A stretch of DNA of 64,000 bases from Ceratodon purpureus (GCA_014871385.1 CM026425.1:2021684-2085683), one strand, 5' to 3'; shown: positions 47,490-61,785, counted from the first letter of the stretch. Numbers and translations are program-made. The notes: a model not told the origin generated them from the letters alone.

Positions 47490-49925
47490 AACTAGAAGAG
47501 AAAATAGGTGTTGGATTACTGGATAATAATCCAGAGTAGGGTACTATATTTTGTAGTTATGTGGTTTTTGTAATAAAAATTTGCCACTGGAGCTACTAAA
47601 GTTTTGAAAATCCTAAGTATAAAGTGCTATATTACTAATAATAGACAGATTGTCGAAATATAAAGTGTTCTTTCTTTGAGGATGTTTTAATGAATTTGGA
47701 TTTATTGGCTGATAATTTCACAATTCTGGGCTGAGTTTGTGTTCACTAATAACACAATGCAATAAACCATTTCACCAATTACAGAAGGAAATAGTATCGA
47801 AAACAGAGACTTACACTTCATTACAACTGAATTTGCGGATGCTTTGCAATGTCCCAAATTTGCACACTTTTCCCAAATTAATGAATATAGTGTTTTATGT
47901 CAATTATTATCTAAGTCACTTATTGGATGTAAATGTTTTTATTGTGACACCCAACTAGGGTTTTAAATGGAATCATAAAAGCATAAAAATATTCAAATCT
48001 TGAATAAATTTTACTTAAGCCCTTTGAGATGTTGGGTTGAAAAAGCGTGAAACTCTACAGGGTGTATTCTGTAACAATTTTTGCATACAACAGCCAATTT
48101 AATTAATCATGGTGACATTTTTAAAGTTGATATAATTGGTATACGTTCAATGTGAAGTTTGAAAGAGAGTTGTGGAATTACATTTTGAATGTGGTTTGTC
48201 TATAAATTTAGAGAAAATTATAAGTAAAGGGGGGTGTTATGGATTGTAGAATTAGAATATGTATTGAACATGGGGAATTACAAGAGTAAGATAGAGCCGA
48301 TTCATGTAAGGAATGGAAGCATTTAGCTATAGGGCCGGTCACCATACTCGGATTGGTGTACATGATGTCAGGCCAGGTGGTGCATAGAATAAGACACTAA
48401 ATACCACCTTATGCGCTGTCGACATGGCTACCTTGATTTATATATTTAAAGAAATAAAATTATTTATGATCCTCACAACAATGCCCACAATTTCTTTTTG
48501 ACACTGATATGCAAATATATTTTGTAAGTGCCCTAAAACAGCCGAACTTTACAACAAACCGCAGTCTAGTAGGGCTTGCAACATCTCAAGGGATTAATGT
48601 AATGTCAAAGGAGGTCATTGTTGTGGAGGTGACAGATAACTATTGGGTATGAAGGCCTTCAGAAAACCAACATCCTATCCGTGATGGAAAGGAAAATTTT
48701 TGTCAATGCATCTTGAAATGAGCTCTCACAAATACCGTAGGTTCATAGCAGCTTGGGCAGAAAATAATTATTTATAAGATTGCCCATTTTTTTTCGGAAA
48801 TTCATGACTGTAATTGCCCAAAAATGAATAAATGAAATTACAAAACTGCCCAAACTTACGTAAATTCAAGTGGCATGAGAGAAAATCCAACAAAATAGTG
48901 TCAAATATATTCTACAGTGACTTTAACACGTCATTCTACAAATTCAGCTGACACTTATGCTTGCTATGAAGCTCACAAGGGTCTCGTGGGCTCAATCCGT
49001 TGGGTTGAACTAATCTTGGTTGAATGCCTAACTTATATTTAATTATACTTTAGAGTTGCCCAACTTTTGAGGTATTATTTTTCAAACTCCCTAACCACTT
49101 TTTCCACTTTTAACCACTTTAATTATGCTATGAACCTATGGTATATGGCCATCCAGTCTATGACAACAATTCCACCTCATCGATCTAACATGCATTGAGG
49201 CAAATCCAAACTTTTGTAAACCCAGCCTAAAGCCTGCAACCTATGCAGACATCCTCATTGACTACAGAGACAATCTCGCATATCAATTCACAAGTGCCTG
49301 GCAACCATTTAGGATAAAGAGGCTGCAAATTATGGAAGTTGAAACTCAGATCCATGCTGGTAGTATGGTTGGCTTCCAAGGTATCCATCACTACTGGTTG
49401 CAACAAAGTTTCAAAAGCAGCCATGTTGACCCTTAATGTCGAATGCCCTCAAAATTGCAAAAAATCCTCAAAACTGCCCTCTTTGAATGCAAGGTGCAAA
49501 TTTTTAATTTTTGATGTATTTTTGTATATACACCTGTAAGATCTTGTACCTAACTTGTATGTGTATATGTATGCTAAATCTTAAATTCAAATTTCTTACC
49601 AATTGTGAGATTGTAATGTTTTAAGATAGAAAAAACGTTTTTTTGCTTGTTAAAAAAAGGGTAACTAGTTTTTTGAGTGCCAAAAAGACCATTTTTGGTA
49701 GAAAATTTGATATGAGGCTCTTCAAACTCTTGTTACCAATGCTGTGTGTTTCTCTCCAATGTTATCGACGTGTGTTACACAACCTTACACCTGTTGGGAA
49801 AGTGCGGTGGGACTGTAACTTCTGATGTTTAAGTATAATCTGGAGTGAGCTATTGGATTTTGAGAGTTGCATCCTGGTTGCGATTTATACAACTGAACTT
49901 CTTTGAAATAAATACTCTTAAAATA
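47490..49925. other. AT-rich repeat DNA, no supported gene
   Basis: The part 49440-49700 belongs to the dispersed repeat also found at 860-1110 and, reversed, at 20880-21060. Short CTGCCCAAA-like words recur at 48750-49070, as they do near 1800-1990. No gene or end of the middle element could be recognised. Confidence 0.4.
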
Positions 49926-49929
49926 GGAC

Positions 49930-50690
49930 TACAAGAACAAAGGCAAAGATCACGAGTACGGCAACAAGGAGGGCGAAGGTGAGCGGCGAGGGATGAAGGG
50001 GCGTGCTGGTGGGCGGCACCTGCAGTAGCCATTAGGTGCAAAAACAGGTCAAGAAAAGGCCGTGTAAGCGGCATGTGAGAGAACAAAGCGGGCGCTGCCC
50101 ACGTACTTTCTGACATGGCATGTGATGTGCCACCGTGGTGCCAGCAACCGCCACGGAGGCTCGAACCAATGACCCCTCCGCGAGGCGTGTGGAGGGCACA
50201 AGTTACAGTGCCGGGCTGACACCATCTGCCCACTTGGGACCAAACCCCAAGACAAGTCATTCATGTCTCAACTACTATTCCTCGGAGCATTGTTCACAGT
50301 GCGCCACGTAGTTCTGTGCGGGCAGCAACTCTGGCACCAGCTGCTAGCGACAGTGCGAGGGGCAGCAGGGGGTTCACCTAGAAAGGGTAGGCTTACACGG
50401 CCTTTTCCAGACCCCTTTTTGCACCACAGTGCGGAGGCAAGCAGATCGCGAGCAGAGGGCGAGGGCGTACGCAAGGGAGAGCAACGAGCGACGGAAGGTC
50501 GGCAAATGGGCGGAGGGGAGGAGTCGCTGCGGGGTGTGAGAGTGAAGAGAGGGAGCGGACGATGGGCGGAGATGGAGCGGGCGAAAAAGGGCGGGAAGGT
50601 GAGCGGGGAGCAGAGCGGGATGGCTGCCTAGGTTGAAGCGCTGCCCGCGTGTACGGCTTGATGAGAGTTTTTAGAGAGACCCGGCTTCTT
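49930..50690. other. GC-rich island, possible retroelement fragment
   Basis: The stretch is sharply GC-richer than its surroundings and open in several frames on both strands, with Arg/Pro/Ala-rich translations of low information. A Pol III B-box-like word (GGTTCGAGCC, minus strand, 50167-50158) is present. No domain was recognised. Confidence 0.3.
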
Positions 50691-53665
50691 GCAGAATCAA
50701 TAAGTAATTTGGCCAACAAATCCCTACCAACAACAAGATAATGAAGTCTGAATGAAAAGACGAAGCCAATACGATCAACACATAAAGGGCTCTGCAATCC
50801 TCACTGCCATGTATGTTCTTCAACCAATTGGTACCATAAGGTAGTGGGGCACATTCCTGCTCGGGTCCAACTTATGACCCTTGCTATTTTGAGGCTAGGT
50901 TCTAATTAACTAGCCACCCTAGTGTCCGAAAGTGTCCAAGATTGGTAAAAGTAAGAGCTTCTAATAGGTGCATAAGAATTCTATTTTTAGAATCCAACCT
51001 CTCATGAAAACCAGGACCCTATGAGTTGTTAATGGCCACCTAAGCTTGCAGACTTAAAGATTCATAGAAATCGATAAAAACGCTCAATTTTTTATTTTAT
51101 TTTTATATTTTTTTATATTTTTTTGGCGGATGTAATTGCAATAGCTCTGCAAGGCATCCAATTTTTATTTTTTTTATTGCTTTCACAAGTATGCAAACTT
51201 GAAATTTAGTTTTTCCTACTTCTTGGGCAGCTTCAAAATTTTGATACACTCTTCAACAACCTTTGGAATTTTTAGTACAAGTAACTAACATGATTGGTTT
51301 TGAGATTATCAAAAAAAAATTCTTATATTGTAGAAGATTTTCATTCTAAGGAACCAAAGTTTTATCATCTTTTTGGTCAAACATGAAAAAAACGTTTTCT
51401 TTATCACATAAAAGATAGAGATTTTGTTCTTTTTATTTATTTATTTATTTTTACTTCAAGACTAAACACAGACCTTTGTTTTGACGGCATGGATTTTTCC
51501 TCTAACAAAAATTGGTTTATCAAAAAAATAAAATTAGTATTAACAATAATATGAACGCGTGTTCCTTATACAATGCTTTTCTCAATGCTACGCCTTTCTT
51601 TTAAATCTAAAATTTGGTGCACAACTTACAAGTAACTAACATCATGTACATCATTTCAGTTAAAAACCTCCAACATTTATAGTACAAAACATTTACTAAA
51701 AATAAGTCAAATTCAACTGTTCTTGTTTGGAAGGATAAAAAAGAAGAATGTTTCTTACTTTAAATTCTATAATCTTTTAATCTGCGCGGTCAAATTTATT
51801 GAAGTTTTTTGTGAATGATCTTTTAGAAGTCTTAAGTCAGATCCTACGGTAAAAGATGCAAAAAAATTAAAAAAATTGATTTGTTCACTCTTGGTTGTGA
51901 AATGATAGTTTCTAGACTGTTTTTGGTGAGAAATGGTCACGGCCGATTAGGGGTTAAAACAATAGTCCGCCTAGCTTCACAACGTTGCAGCTCTATTAAA
52001 GAGATAATATTTGAAACAAGTGTAGGCCTATATAAAGTGGGAATAACATCTTTTCAATTTCAACCCTAATTCTAATACTACCTTCTACATCTTTTGTAGT
52101 TCTCTCTTCGATTACATATCTTGTCAAGCTAATTTTTCCTTTAAAATGGCGTAACTCCACCCTACACCCTAAACTTCCTCTTTAAGCAACCACCTTGATT
52201 TGAAAACAAAGGAAGAGTATTTATGTCACACCTAAACATTATAGAGTCGGTCATTGCAAAGGGCATTCTAAAATGGAGTGATGGAGACTCCATGATCAAG
52301 CTTGCAATGAAATTTCTTCCAACCACTCAAACTTGATTCATTTAAAGACTCCGTTAGAAATGCCTCTAACTTAAATGTCTCTTCCTGTAATCCAAATTGC
52401 AACAAAGTGCATTTGGCCGCCATTTGGGTTTTCTATTAGATTTTCTAATTGTGGAATATTATCATTATTTTATTGACCACATATTAAGAAAAATTCTTAA
52501 TTTAAAAACATTGTGGAAAAATATAATTTGTAAATTTTAAAATTGAATTGGAATACTTTTAATGATTTTCATAAACTACAAAAAAATTAATACATTTTTT
52601 TTGAAAATAATTACTAGACTCCATAATTTTGAATACTAAAAACTATTATTCCTTCATTTAAAGTGAATATTTAAGAAGGTGTTTAGTAGTGTTTGTAGAG
52701 ATATTAATTTTTAAATTTGCATGGATTTGCACATTAGTTTTTGAAAGAATTTGGTCATGTATTTAGACAAAACTTACATGTAAGCACTTGAATTAAAATC
52801 CCAAGTCATCACAGTTTCAAACATTTCAAATTGTGTCAAGTTTCGTATCTTTTCATTTTTTTTACAAATTTCCAAACTTTAGATTGATGTAGTTATGTCT
52901 GTGGTTGGGCAATGTTCATCACAATAAATTCAAATTCAGAAAACTCCAGTTGTTAAATGAAATTCATGTAGCCCCAGGTTTTCCCTTCATTTCATTTCAC
53001 TGCATAAATGAAATGACAAAACAGATATGAGGAAGAATAAATTGTTTAGTAATCCTGTATGATTGTATCCAATCTAAGATTTACTTCTATGAGGAGGTGT
53101 GCCCTAAATCCTTGGTAGCATGTGTACAAAGATAATCCGAACAGATAGATATTGGAAGAAGAACTATTAGGTGTAGCCAAAGAGACAATAAAAGTTGATA
53201 ACATGACGAAGACCTGCATTAAACAACTTGTGTCATTGAAGCTCAATGAGACATCTAATGTGATCCAAAATTACAATTAAAAATAGTTGAGCACAACTAT
53301 TGTTTAAATATGTTATGCATATAGTCAAATTCTGTAAATGAGTGAATCCATGGTTTTGGTTAAAAAATGTCAATATTTGATACTTTACATGATTGCAACT
53401 TAGAAGAGCATTTTCTAATTCATCTACAAATTTTTTGATAAAATAATGCTGGATAAGCTTCAAGTCTAAGTCTAGTTTTCGTTGTAATAATCCTATTTAA
53501 ACCCAACATGTTGTGAAGATTTGGCAAGCTTTTTGTTCTAAAGAAGTTTTCTTTGGACTCTTTTTAGCTTTGTAGAATTTACAATTATAACAAAACCAAA
53601 TGAAGGCACATTAATTATCTCAGAACTCTTTATAGTCATTGATCAATTGAATTATACAAGATACC
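50691..53665. other. AT-rich repeat DNA, no supported gene
   Basis: The segment 51200-51400 resembles 19700-19900. A terminal motif GATTAGGGG then TTAA (51944-51957) matches, in reverse, the TTAA-flanked element ends. The rest is low-complexity AT-rich sequence and 3' flank of the ROCO gene. Confidence 0.35.
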
Positions 53666-56600
53666 TCAAGTACGGTACAATATTCCACTTTGGATGCCAT
53701 TCTTTTCACAATGGTCACATAACCAAGCAGTAGTATGTTTTCCACTACTTCCAGCTTTATACACAACCTTCTTCAATCCAAACATTTGATAAAACGTTGA
53801 CTTCTCCTTGCACTTTGGCTCCAAAACTTCAATCAACCAATCTTCTGCTTTTGTTCTATCATCATTGGTAATGTTTGGGCTCAACTTCACATCTTCTGGA
53901 AGGGATTCCAAACACAAGGCAGACATTTGATCCAAAAGACCGGGTGTGTCTAGTATCAAGCCTGCTAGTTGTAAGCCTTCACCAAAATCAGGAACCATTC
54001 CACCCATTCCACCTGCAACATGTGCTCCAATCTTGGTCAAGATAGTTGCCATTTTCAAACCCCACACCAATATGGTAACAAATGTTCTAGTCATGTCTGT
54101 ACCAAAGCGAATCCTACAGCCCAGTTGGTTTACAACTTCATGAACTCCATCTTTACTTTCGCACATGAGATGGAGCTGAAATTCCATGAGTCCAGGTACG
54201 AAGCTCGTCAGCAGCTTCTTCTTTCCAATTTCAAAGAGATATGCAAGTTTTGGAACCTGTGATTGCTGCATCTTGATGGACAACTCCATCAGATCTTCAA
54301 GTCTTGTTGACACTTCATGTAATAAATTGTATTGCATCTCCAAAATATCTTCCTCCATTTGTAAAATATCATCCACTTTTTTTATCACCACATCCACCTT
54401 CTTATTGACAACATCCACTTCTCTAATCACCACATCCAACTTCCGTTCTATGTTTTCCAATTTGGCACTCTCTTCTTTTGAACGAGAATTATGATGACCT
54501 TGTATGAGATCTACAAATCTCTGAGGAATATGCCAAATCACAGATCTCCACGTACAATTCATGTTGTCTTTCTCAATAAAGGAATCTGTTTGGATAGAAG
54601 CATGCAATATCTGCCTTTGATAGCTTTTCAGCTCTTCCTGGCGCTTCTTTAAAAGTTTCTCCCATGCTTTGCTTCCCAATAAGTCCTTTACCATATCATA
54701 ACCTGTCTGCAAAACCTTGCTTGGTTTCCATATGTGAGTGGCATCAAATCCACTCTTCACAACTTCCAATTTCAACTCTTCAAAGGAGACAAATTGGTCT
54801 TTCCGATACTTTACATCAATCAACTCTTGAACACATTCAGGCCTCAAGATGTGTTCAATAAGAATGACCCCAGGGCATCCCAATGTTGAATCCATTAGTA
54901 GATCTTGAATGTGTCTGACAATGTCATTTTCAAGATATTCTAGCATTCTGTCTTGGCTCTCCTTGGATCGTAAGAAGATGTCCACATCAACATGATCATA
55001 TTCGACAATGACTTCAATACCATCACATATGAACATGATAACATCTTCATATATTTGGTAACTATTTCCAACATTGGTGTGTTGAAACTTCTTGAAGAAA
55101 GACGCCTATACCCAATGCAATAATAATGATGTTATATATACCAAACAAGACAAGTTCATAAATACATATAAACCAACATCTAAGCTTAAAATTTGAAAAT
55201 AATATTGAGAACTAGAAGTATTGAATTAAAGAAAGCCATGTTTGATATTTGTAAATGAATTACCTGCAATCGTGGAAAGAATCCTGGACTCAACATTGTT
55301 CGCTTCACATCCTTGCAAGAAAACCTTCTTCCAACATAATTAAGCTTAGCAGCTTTTTGTGGAGTAGGCCAATTTAATCTCTCACTTCTGTCCCGCAAGG
55401 TTGATGGAATCATGATCTTCTTGTCATCTTGCTTGTAACACATGTGTAACTTTATCATCATGTCCACTATTGCCTCTAGAAACTCTTCATGCCCTTGGCC
55501 TCCAATGAAATCCGATAAAATCCGCTTCACATGTTCAATGGATATCATACCATGACTCGAAACCATCTCCAATTTAGAATCGACATTCGCACAACGATTC
55601 AAAAATTCTCCCATGATGTCATGACAAAACCAATGGGGATTGCTTATTACAAATTTGCCTTCTTCATGGTACATTATGTGCCCTCCATCGTTCAATGATA
55701 TGGCTACAAACTCTTGTTTCCTTTGAGCAAGTACCTTGTTCGCATCTTGAAGATCTTCAACTTGTTTGCATATCTTCTCCGAGAATTCATCCCACTTCAA
55801 GATCGGTAGCTTTGATGCCTCTGGATCTTTTAATATATCTTTGTTCCATTCCGCAAGAAGGTGTTGTACCTCTGAACAAGCCTTGATGGTCTTTGGCAAT
55901 CTATCCAACAACTTCTTCATATGGACCTTGATGAAATCAAACACTCCACGTGCATGAGTTATATCTTCTCCATACACCTTGAATATCTCTCTCTTGGGGT
56001 CAAAATCCAGTACCTCTTGAAATTCCAATTTCAATTCCACAACAACATCTTCAATGCGTGATGCAAATGCAGCTTGAGTGTTCCAATGGTCAAAGTGTGT
56101 CATTACAATGGACACATGTGGTCGGTACGCCGATGAACGCCTTGTGTTGGATGCAATGAACCGCAACCAATATTTCACCTCTTCCTTGATGTCGGAGATG
56201 TTGCGCTTTTGAAAGGAATGCCTTTGCAACGGGTTGCATGTGAGTAGGAATAGAGAGCAACTTCCATCAGCTGAAAGATTTGGAACCACCAAGTCATGAA
56301 AAGAATGGTAGTCAGTTTGTCCAGCCATGTCCCAAATTGAGATACCAATACCATTGCACTCCACATGGTCAACTTCTATGCCTCGCGTCCGTTCAAGTAC
56401 AAGCTTTGGTTTGGATACCTTTGCCTCTGTCTTAGTCCATAATTTGTCAGAGATAATCTTTTTTGCTCGCTTCTTTAAAAGAAGCAGCGAAGATTGTTTG
56501 TTGTCAAACACATCCAGTAATTTCATAGACTTTCGCAACGTTGTCTTCCCTACAAAAATCAAACATGGCACACTTCAATCTAAATTTAAAAATATAAATG

Positions 56601-58245
56601 TATACATTAATTCTTACCTAACAATCTATAGACTACATTTCACAAATTTCATTCTAATTCTTATCTACTTTCATAAGCACATACAATAGTGGAATTACAA
56701 ATGAAACATTTTCAGTAACTTACTATACAATTTGATATATCAATACAATCAAAGCATTGGATTTGCATACTTTGTGGGGCACAACTTACCTGCATATGGA
56801 TTTCCGCACAGAAATACCCGGCCTGATTTGGGACTCACATTTGCCATGCCTTTTATCAGATCCCATAGCTTGAACTTTCTCCTCTTCTCCAATTCAGAAT
56901 GTACATACCGTGCATCCCCAGAGTCCTCCAATCTTGTACCGAACAAATCAATCTCTTCCAATTGGCGGTTCTCCAATAACAAATCCATCATGGTGCCAAG
57001 GACTTTGTAGCCACCCACACCAGAGCATGCACCGAAACGCACATATTTCAGAGATTTGTTGGTCTTCAACGCTTCCAAGATTGCCACAACATTCTCCACT
57101 GCATCAGGATCACTATCACATAATTCCGTCATTCGCAACAGAGACAATCGCAACAAAGAGGTGTTGGTACGAATCATGTCAACCAAGATGCCCACCCCTT
57201 CTTTCCCTCCAATCGTACTGTCGGGTAGCCAAAGCTCTGTGAGGGTGGTATTGGCTTGGGGTTTGTTGTTGGTGGGCATCAATGGCTGCAGCAACACCTT
57301 CAACTCCATGCTGCTGCTGACAGTACAATCTAGGGATTCGAGAGATCGGTTGGCGCACAGTGCCTCGCTCAAACTGGTGTAACCCCTCACGTACACCTCA
57401 TCGCTCCTCGTCGGGTCGTCAGCCTTGTCATAGTCCCAATATTCGAGTCGTTTAAGGGATGTGTTCGTGCCAAGCATGACACCCAAGTGTTCCAGTCCCA
57501 CGTCTGTTATCTTACCAACTCCCAAATCTTGAAGGACACTGTCATTCTCCTTGAGGGGCTTGGTTAACACCTCCATTGCCTCATCATCCACAAGTCCATA
57601 AATATACCACAAGTCGAGTCTTTTGAGTACTCGATTCTCGCGCAAGCCCTTGGCCAATAGCTCAGCAGCTTCTTTTCGCACCACCTCATGAGAATCCGAT
57701 GACAGGTACAGTTGTTCAATAGCCTTGTTTCCTGACAGCAAATTTGAGACACACTCTGCCATTTGGAGCGGTGAGACCTCAGAAGTATCAAGCCTGACTT
57801 CTGTGAAATTGCTGTTGGGCACTAGGGCTCTCACCATTTCTTCAAGCTGTTTCAAATTGCAGCTGGCCCCATACTCACCGATGGAGATACTTTCACAACA
57901 TGCGACCTTCGAGGAAGCAACTGCTGCCAGAAACTCACGATGGGTCGCCTCACCGCCTGAAAACTCCCCCTCACTGCGATCAGCACCGTAAATGGACAAT
58001 CGGATTCCATCATGGTCAGGATAATAAATCAATCGTCGGACTTTGTCTTCTGCTAACGAAGCGAGGAAGGCTGTAAGTTCCGATTCGTGGTGACCTTCAT
58101 CGGAGCGCAATTGCTCCACGCCCAGACTCGTATCGAGACTGGCTTGGTCCAAGGGAGGCGTCTGGGACCAACGAACGCTGAAGAAAGCTTTGAACCAAGT
58201 CCAGAAGCTAAACAGCCACACCTTGAACGCCATCACACCTCTCAT
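53666..58245 (-). CDS. LRR-Roc-COR (ROCO family) GTPase-like protein
   Basis: Three exons (58245-56790, 56549-55264, 55105-53666) join in frame to about 1393 residues. Residues ~100-440 are leucine-rich repeats of the ribonuclease-inhibitor type (for example NTSLKRLEYWDYD, NRSLESLDCT, NKSLKYVRFG). The P-loop GNPYAGKTTL (~480-489) is split by intron 1. Switch II DMAGQTDYH (~559) and the specificity motif THFD (~636-639) complete the Roc G domain. The COR region follows, with HEEGKFVISNPHWFCHDIMGEFLNRC. A C-terminal part has coiled-coil heptads (VIREVDVVNKKVDVVIKKVDD) and a conserved-looking tail. ROCO proteins are dimeric GTPases used in signalling; plants have the TORNADO1 type. No kinase domain is visible. 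All motifs are intact and the gene looks functional. The start is the first in-frame ATG, and MRGVMAFKVW may be a short hydrophobic lead. Confidence 0.85.
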
Positions 58246-59690
58246 CTTGCTTCCCAACCGCAAAGAAGTCAGTGGCTTCGATGCGAGACTCGTATAGTGA
58301 AGCTATGCAGATCAGCCGACCAAGCCTCCAAACATGCCCCTCGATCCTCGATATCCTGAACCTCACGACCCTGGTCTCGATGCACAGTCAATCACCGCCA
58401 AACTATGCAGCACCGAGTACTCAATTTCATTAACACCCTTCAATCTCCTCTTCTACCACAGGGCCACTCCTATTCAGCAGCCGTCTTGTGGTTTCATCAA
58501 AAACCTTTCACGCATCCGAACGCCCATATGTGCCACTCGAAGGTTAACATATTAATTTAGAAAAGCGCACCAAACCTATATACACCACTAAAAAGATCCT
58601 GCAAAATTATCAAGAAGGTTTAAGAAGCAGCCAACTTCGTCCAACACCCTCCAGCGTCCTCCCCTACCACAAGTAGCATCCATGTTATCATTGCAAGAAA
58701 GGACTTGTACACAAGATCCATATTTGCTGAAGGATGGAAGTGAAATGAGCACCGAAAGCACGTACTACTGAGCACTGTTAGTCAGGACTCACCACTGCTG
58801 TATCACTGCCCAGTGAAGACCTCCAAGTTACTCCAGAAGCTCCAGTTCGTTTCAGCTGGTCATTGAGCTGCTCTGGCGCCTCAAAAGGTCGTCGTTCAAC
58901 CAAGAGGTCTCTTCGAAAACATGTGATTCTAGTGCCTAGCAACTAACAATTAAGCTAGAATGGAACGGAGCTGTGAAGCCAGAGAAGCTGAGCACTTGGT
59001 GCAGTCTACAAAGTATTAGATCAGTCTGCACCCGACACTCTGCGTGTCGAATGGCCCATCGAACCCGGCGTGCTTGGAAGTTTGGTGCTCTGCAGACCAA
59101 GCAAGTGGCACTCCCTTGATAGTTGCTATGTGTACTGGGAAGCGCGTTGCACTGTTCTCCCCCTGGAATTGGCATCAAAATATTTGTCCTTTGCTGCTCA
59201 TTGTAAGGAGGAAGAGTTGCACCAAAGTTTGGGAACAAAGATGCCAGGCATATATCACCCCTTCAATAATATCACTCGTACTTTCATAAGTATAATATTT
59301 TTTTTCTCTAGGTTACTAGGTTTAGTCGACAAAGTCAGATCGGAGTGCACGTGGAAAGCATGGCGTCCGACAGTCTGCTTGGCCGGCCAAGACCGTGCTT
59401 GGAAGTTTGGTGCTCTGCAGACCAGCTACGAATATGTTTTTTTGGAAAGTCGAATTGGATATGCTCTAAGGTTGAAGCACCCATAACCACCAAAATAAGG
59501 GTTTTTGCTTATTTGTGGCAGTTCTATTTTTAGGGAGTAATTTTCTTGGATCGGAAGATAGTTTTTTTACATAACGCGTATTTTTCCATAATTTAAGTCC
59601 TCATAGATTAATAGATACAAATTTTCAAAGTGAAAAGCAGTGTTTTCCTGTAACCCACCTGTAGGTTTCACTAGAAACCACTTCAGTCAA
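58246..59690. repeat. intergenic DNA with duplicated fragments
   Basis: The phrase GCTTGGAAGTTTGGTGCTCT and the next bases CTGCAGACCA occur at about 59070-59100 and again at 59396-59426. GAAGCGCGTTGCACTGTT occurs at about 59139 and again at 59942. This patchwork suggests old retroelement pieces. No gene was supported. Confidence 0.45.
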
Positions 59691-60450
59691 TATGTTAAAC
59701 CACCACACAATTTATTCCAAATTCTACAAAATTATTCCAAACCCTGGCTTGCCATTGCCTTGCTTGTTTCATGGGTGCTACAGTGGAATGGTGGTGATGG
59801 GTTCTAACAAATGGTGGTGCAAGGAAGGTCTACAGTTTGGCCAAGTGTTATGTGGTGGTAATGGGTACATCAACCTTAGTGATGGTTGGTTATTGGAGAA
59901 TTTATGATTTTCAGTACTTGATATCTCGATCTTACTGTAATGAAGCGCGTTGCACTGTTTTCGACTTTGTTATGGCATTGATTTGTGCCCATCGCTGCAC
60001 ATTCCGAGGACGACAAATTCAAGGTTTTCTGATTCTTGAGGCCTGCCTTCGAAGGATAAGTTAGTACACTCATATATAGGTAACTCTGGTATAAGTAATA
60101 CCAGCGTGAATAAAGGGCCCTTTAATCCGTAAGAATGCTGGTTGTAGGTCGTGTGGCCTACTCAGACTCTTCTGAGATTTAATGCCCCCTTTCGGAGGTA
60201 GGGCTCTGTAGTAACCGCTTTAAAGCTTTATAGACGGACCTCAGTTGTATAGGGATGGAGATAAGTGTTATGTGGCTGTGTGTCATGATCACCCAGAGTT
60301 GTTGGGTATATTAGTTTGTTCCGCTTTAATCATACACTCTGAGAGTGTGACCGTCTGGGTTCGAGTCTTGTTGAGGACTCAGGTGGTGTGGTGTGGTAAT
60401 ATGCTGGTGGGAGTTGGTAGGAAAATAGAGCCCTCTGAAAATTTGTGACA
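59691..60450 (+). mobile_element. candidate long terminal repeat with primer-binding-like site at its end
   Basis: The stretch could run from TGTTAAACC near 59692 to TTTGTGACA at 60450. It contains AATAAAGG near 60107 (a possible poly(A) signal), a B-box-like GGGTTCGAGTC (60357-60367), and is followed at once by ATTGGTGCTATCCGGAG (60451-60467), which has the TTGGTGC-type look of a tRNA primer site downstream of a 5' LTR. The 3' LTR would be outside the window, so the call is tentative. Confidence 0.3.
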
Positions 60451-60940
60451 ATTGGTGCTATCCGGAGTGAGCTATGTTTCTGTGTCCTGTGTTTAAAATA
60501 ATTTACGTTTCTTTTATGGTTTCTGTAGAGGTGGGATATATATTTTAATTGGACATGTGGTGTTTGGCTGTGTTCTGAAATTTGGAGATGTCCCATATGG
60601 TTTGGGTTTAGTTGTTTTGGTTGTGTATATGTATGTGTGTTTCTTGTGTGGTGTATGCCAATGCCTGCATATTACTTATGGGGGTCACAATGTTCAGTGA
60701 TCAGTTTGTGTGAGAGTATTGTGATTTCTAGTGCTTCGATCCCGTGGACTTGTCTTCACACATGGGTACGGGGGAGTGGGGTATATGTTGGTATTTGGCA
60801 CTTTTGTTATAAATTTCTTGTCTTTTGTTTAGGGTTTTGAAGGATGTGTTTTGAGGTTTCATAGAAGGGTTATTGTGTTGTGTTTATTGTGTTTTTGGGT
60901 TTAGTCGGGGTTTGTGTTTTTTGTTTTGGTGGTTTCTGGA

Positions 60941-61312
60941 ATGGATCTTTCAAAGTGCGGGGGCCCTAGTGTTCGAGTTGATAGTGAGTCTGAGACTACA
61001 GAAGTTCCAGAGGAGCAGACAGGTATTGGGAGGGAGGAGTTCCCAATTGTAGAGGGGTTGGATGGGCGAGCGCGGACTTTTGTTTTCTTGTTTCATGAGG
61101 AACGTGTGGCTGGAGAGGCGGGAGTTCGGATTTATGGTGGGTATTTTACGGAAGGAGCTGTGAGTGTGCGTGCGATGGAGCATCATCCTGCTACGCCGGG
61201 TTTGATGAGGACTACGCTGGATATTGTTGGTCATTGGGGTTTTGCTGGGATTTCTCCAGTGCCAATGGTCCAGTTTTTTGTGGCATGCATTCGCCAGTGT
61301 TTTGGACACTAG
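60941..61312 (+). CDS. unknown protein in G/T-rich DNA
   Basis: I do not recognise the family. The frame gives 123 residues from MDLSKCGGPSVRVDSESE, acidic at first, then TFVFLFHEERVAGEAGVRIYG and a hydrophobic end (MVQFFVACIRQCFGH). The balanced amino-acid make-up in a strongly G/T-rich stretch argues for real coding. It lies 490 bp after the candidate primer site, where a retroelement gag-like protein could start. No zinc knuckle was seen. Confidence 0.35.
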   Translation: MDLSKCGGPSVRVDSESETTEVPEEQTGIGREEFPIVEGLDGRARTFVFLFHEERVAGEAGVRIYGGYFTEGAVSVRAMEHHPATPGLMRTTLDIVGHWGFAGISPVPMVQFFVACIRQCFGH

Positions 61313-61785
61313 ATGATTCTTTTTTCAAAGTTTTATGAACCTTTTTATGGTATGTAATTATGCGGCATTTATAGTAAAGTTTATGTGTATCTAAGTTTGA
61401 AGTGTGGATTTATTCATGTGTTAATGGTGGGGGTTTTTTAGGGAGTTGTTTTGATACTAATTTTTGATATCGTGATTTTATGGTTAACTGGGGGTTTTTG
61501 GGTGGGGTGGTAACTAGATGGTGTGGTTAGATTTTTAGGATTAGTTAGTTTTGTGTGATTTTGTGAATTGTAAGTTTTAATTAGTTTGTGAATGATGTTG
61601 ATTATGATGTGTTGGTGAATTTTGGAATGATGGTGATTAGCCTTTTTGGGGTGAAGTAATGATGGGGGTGGGGAGAGTGTATTTGCATTTTTTGGGGCCT
61701 TTGTGTGTATGGGTGTGTTTTGTTTTTGTTTTTGGAGTATTTTGTTTGTACTTTGTGTCTTTGGTGGACTTTGAGGTTTTTAGAG

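Noticed and set aside
50263..50797. GC-rich open frames on both strands
   Set aside because: Several frames are open at once because stop codons are rare in GC-rich DNA; none has recognisable motifs.
60296..60390. Possible tRNA gene
   Set aside because: A B-box-like word is present but no cloverleaf with an acceptor stem could be formed.
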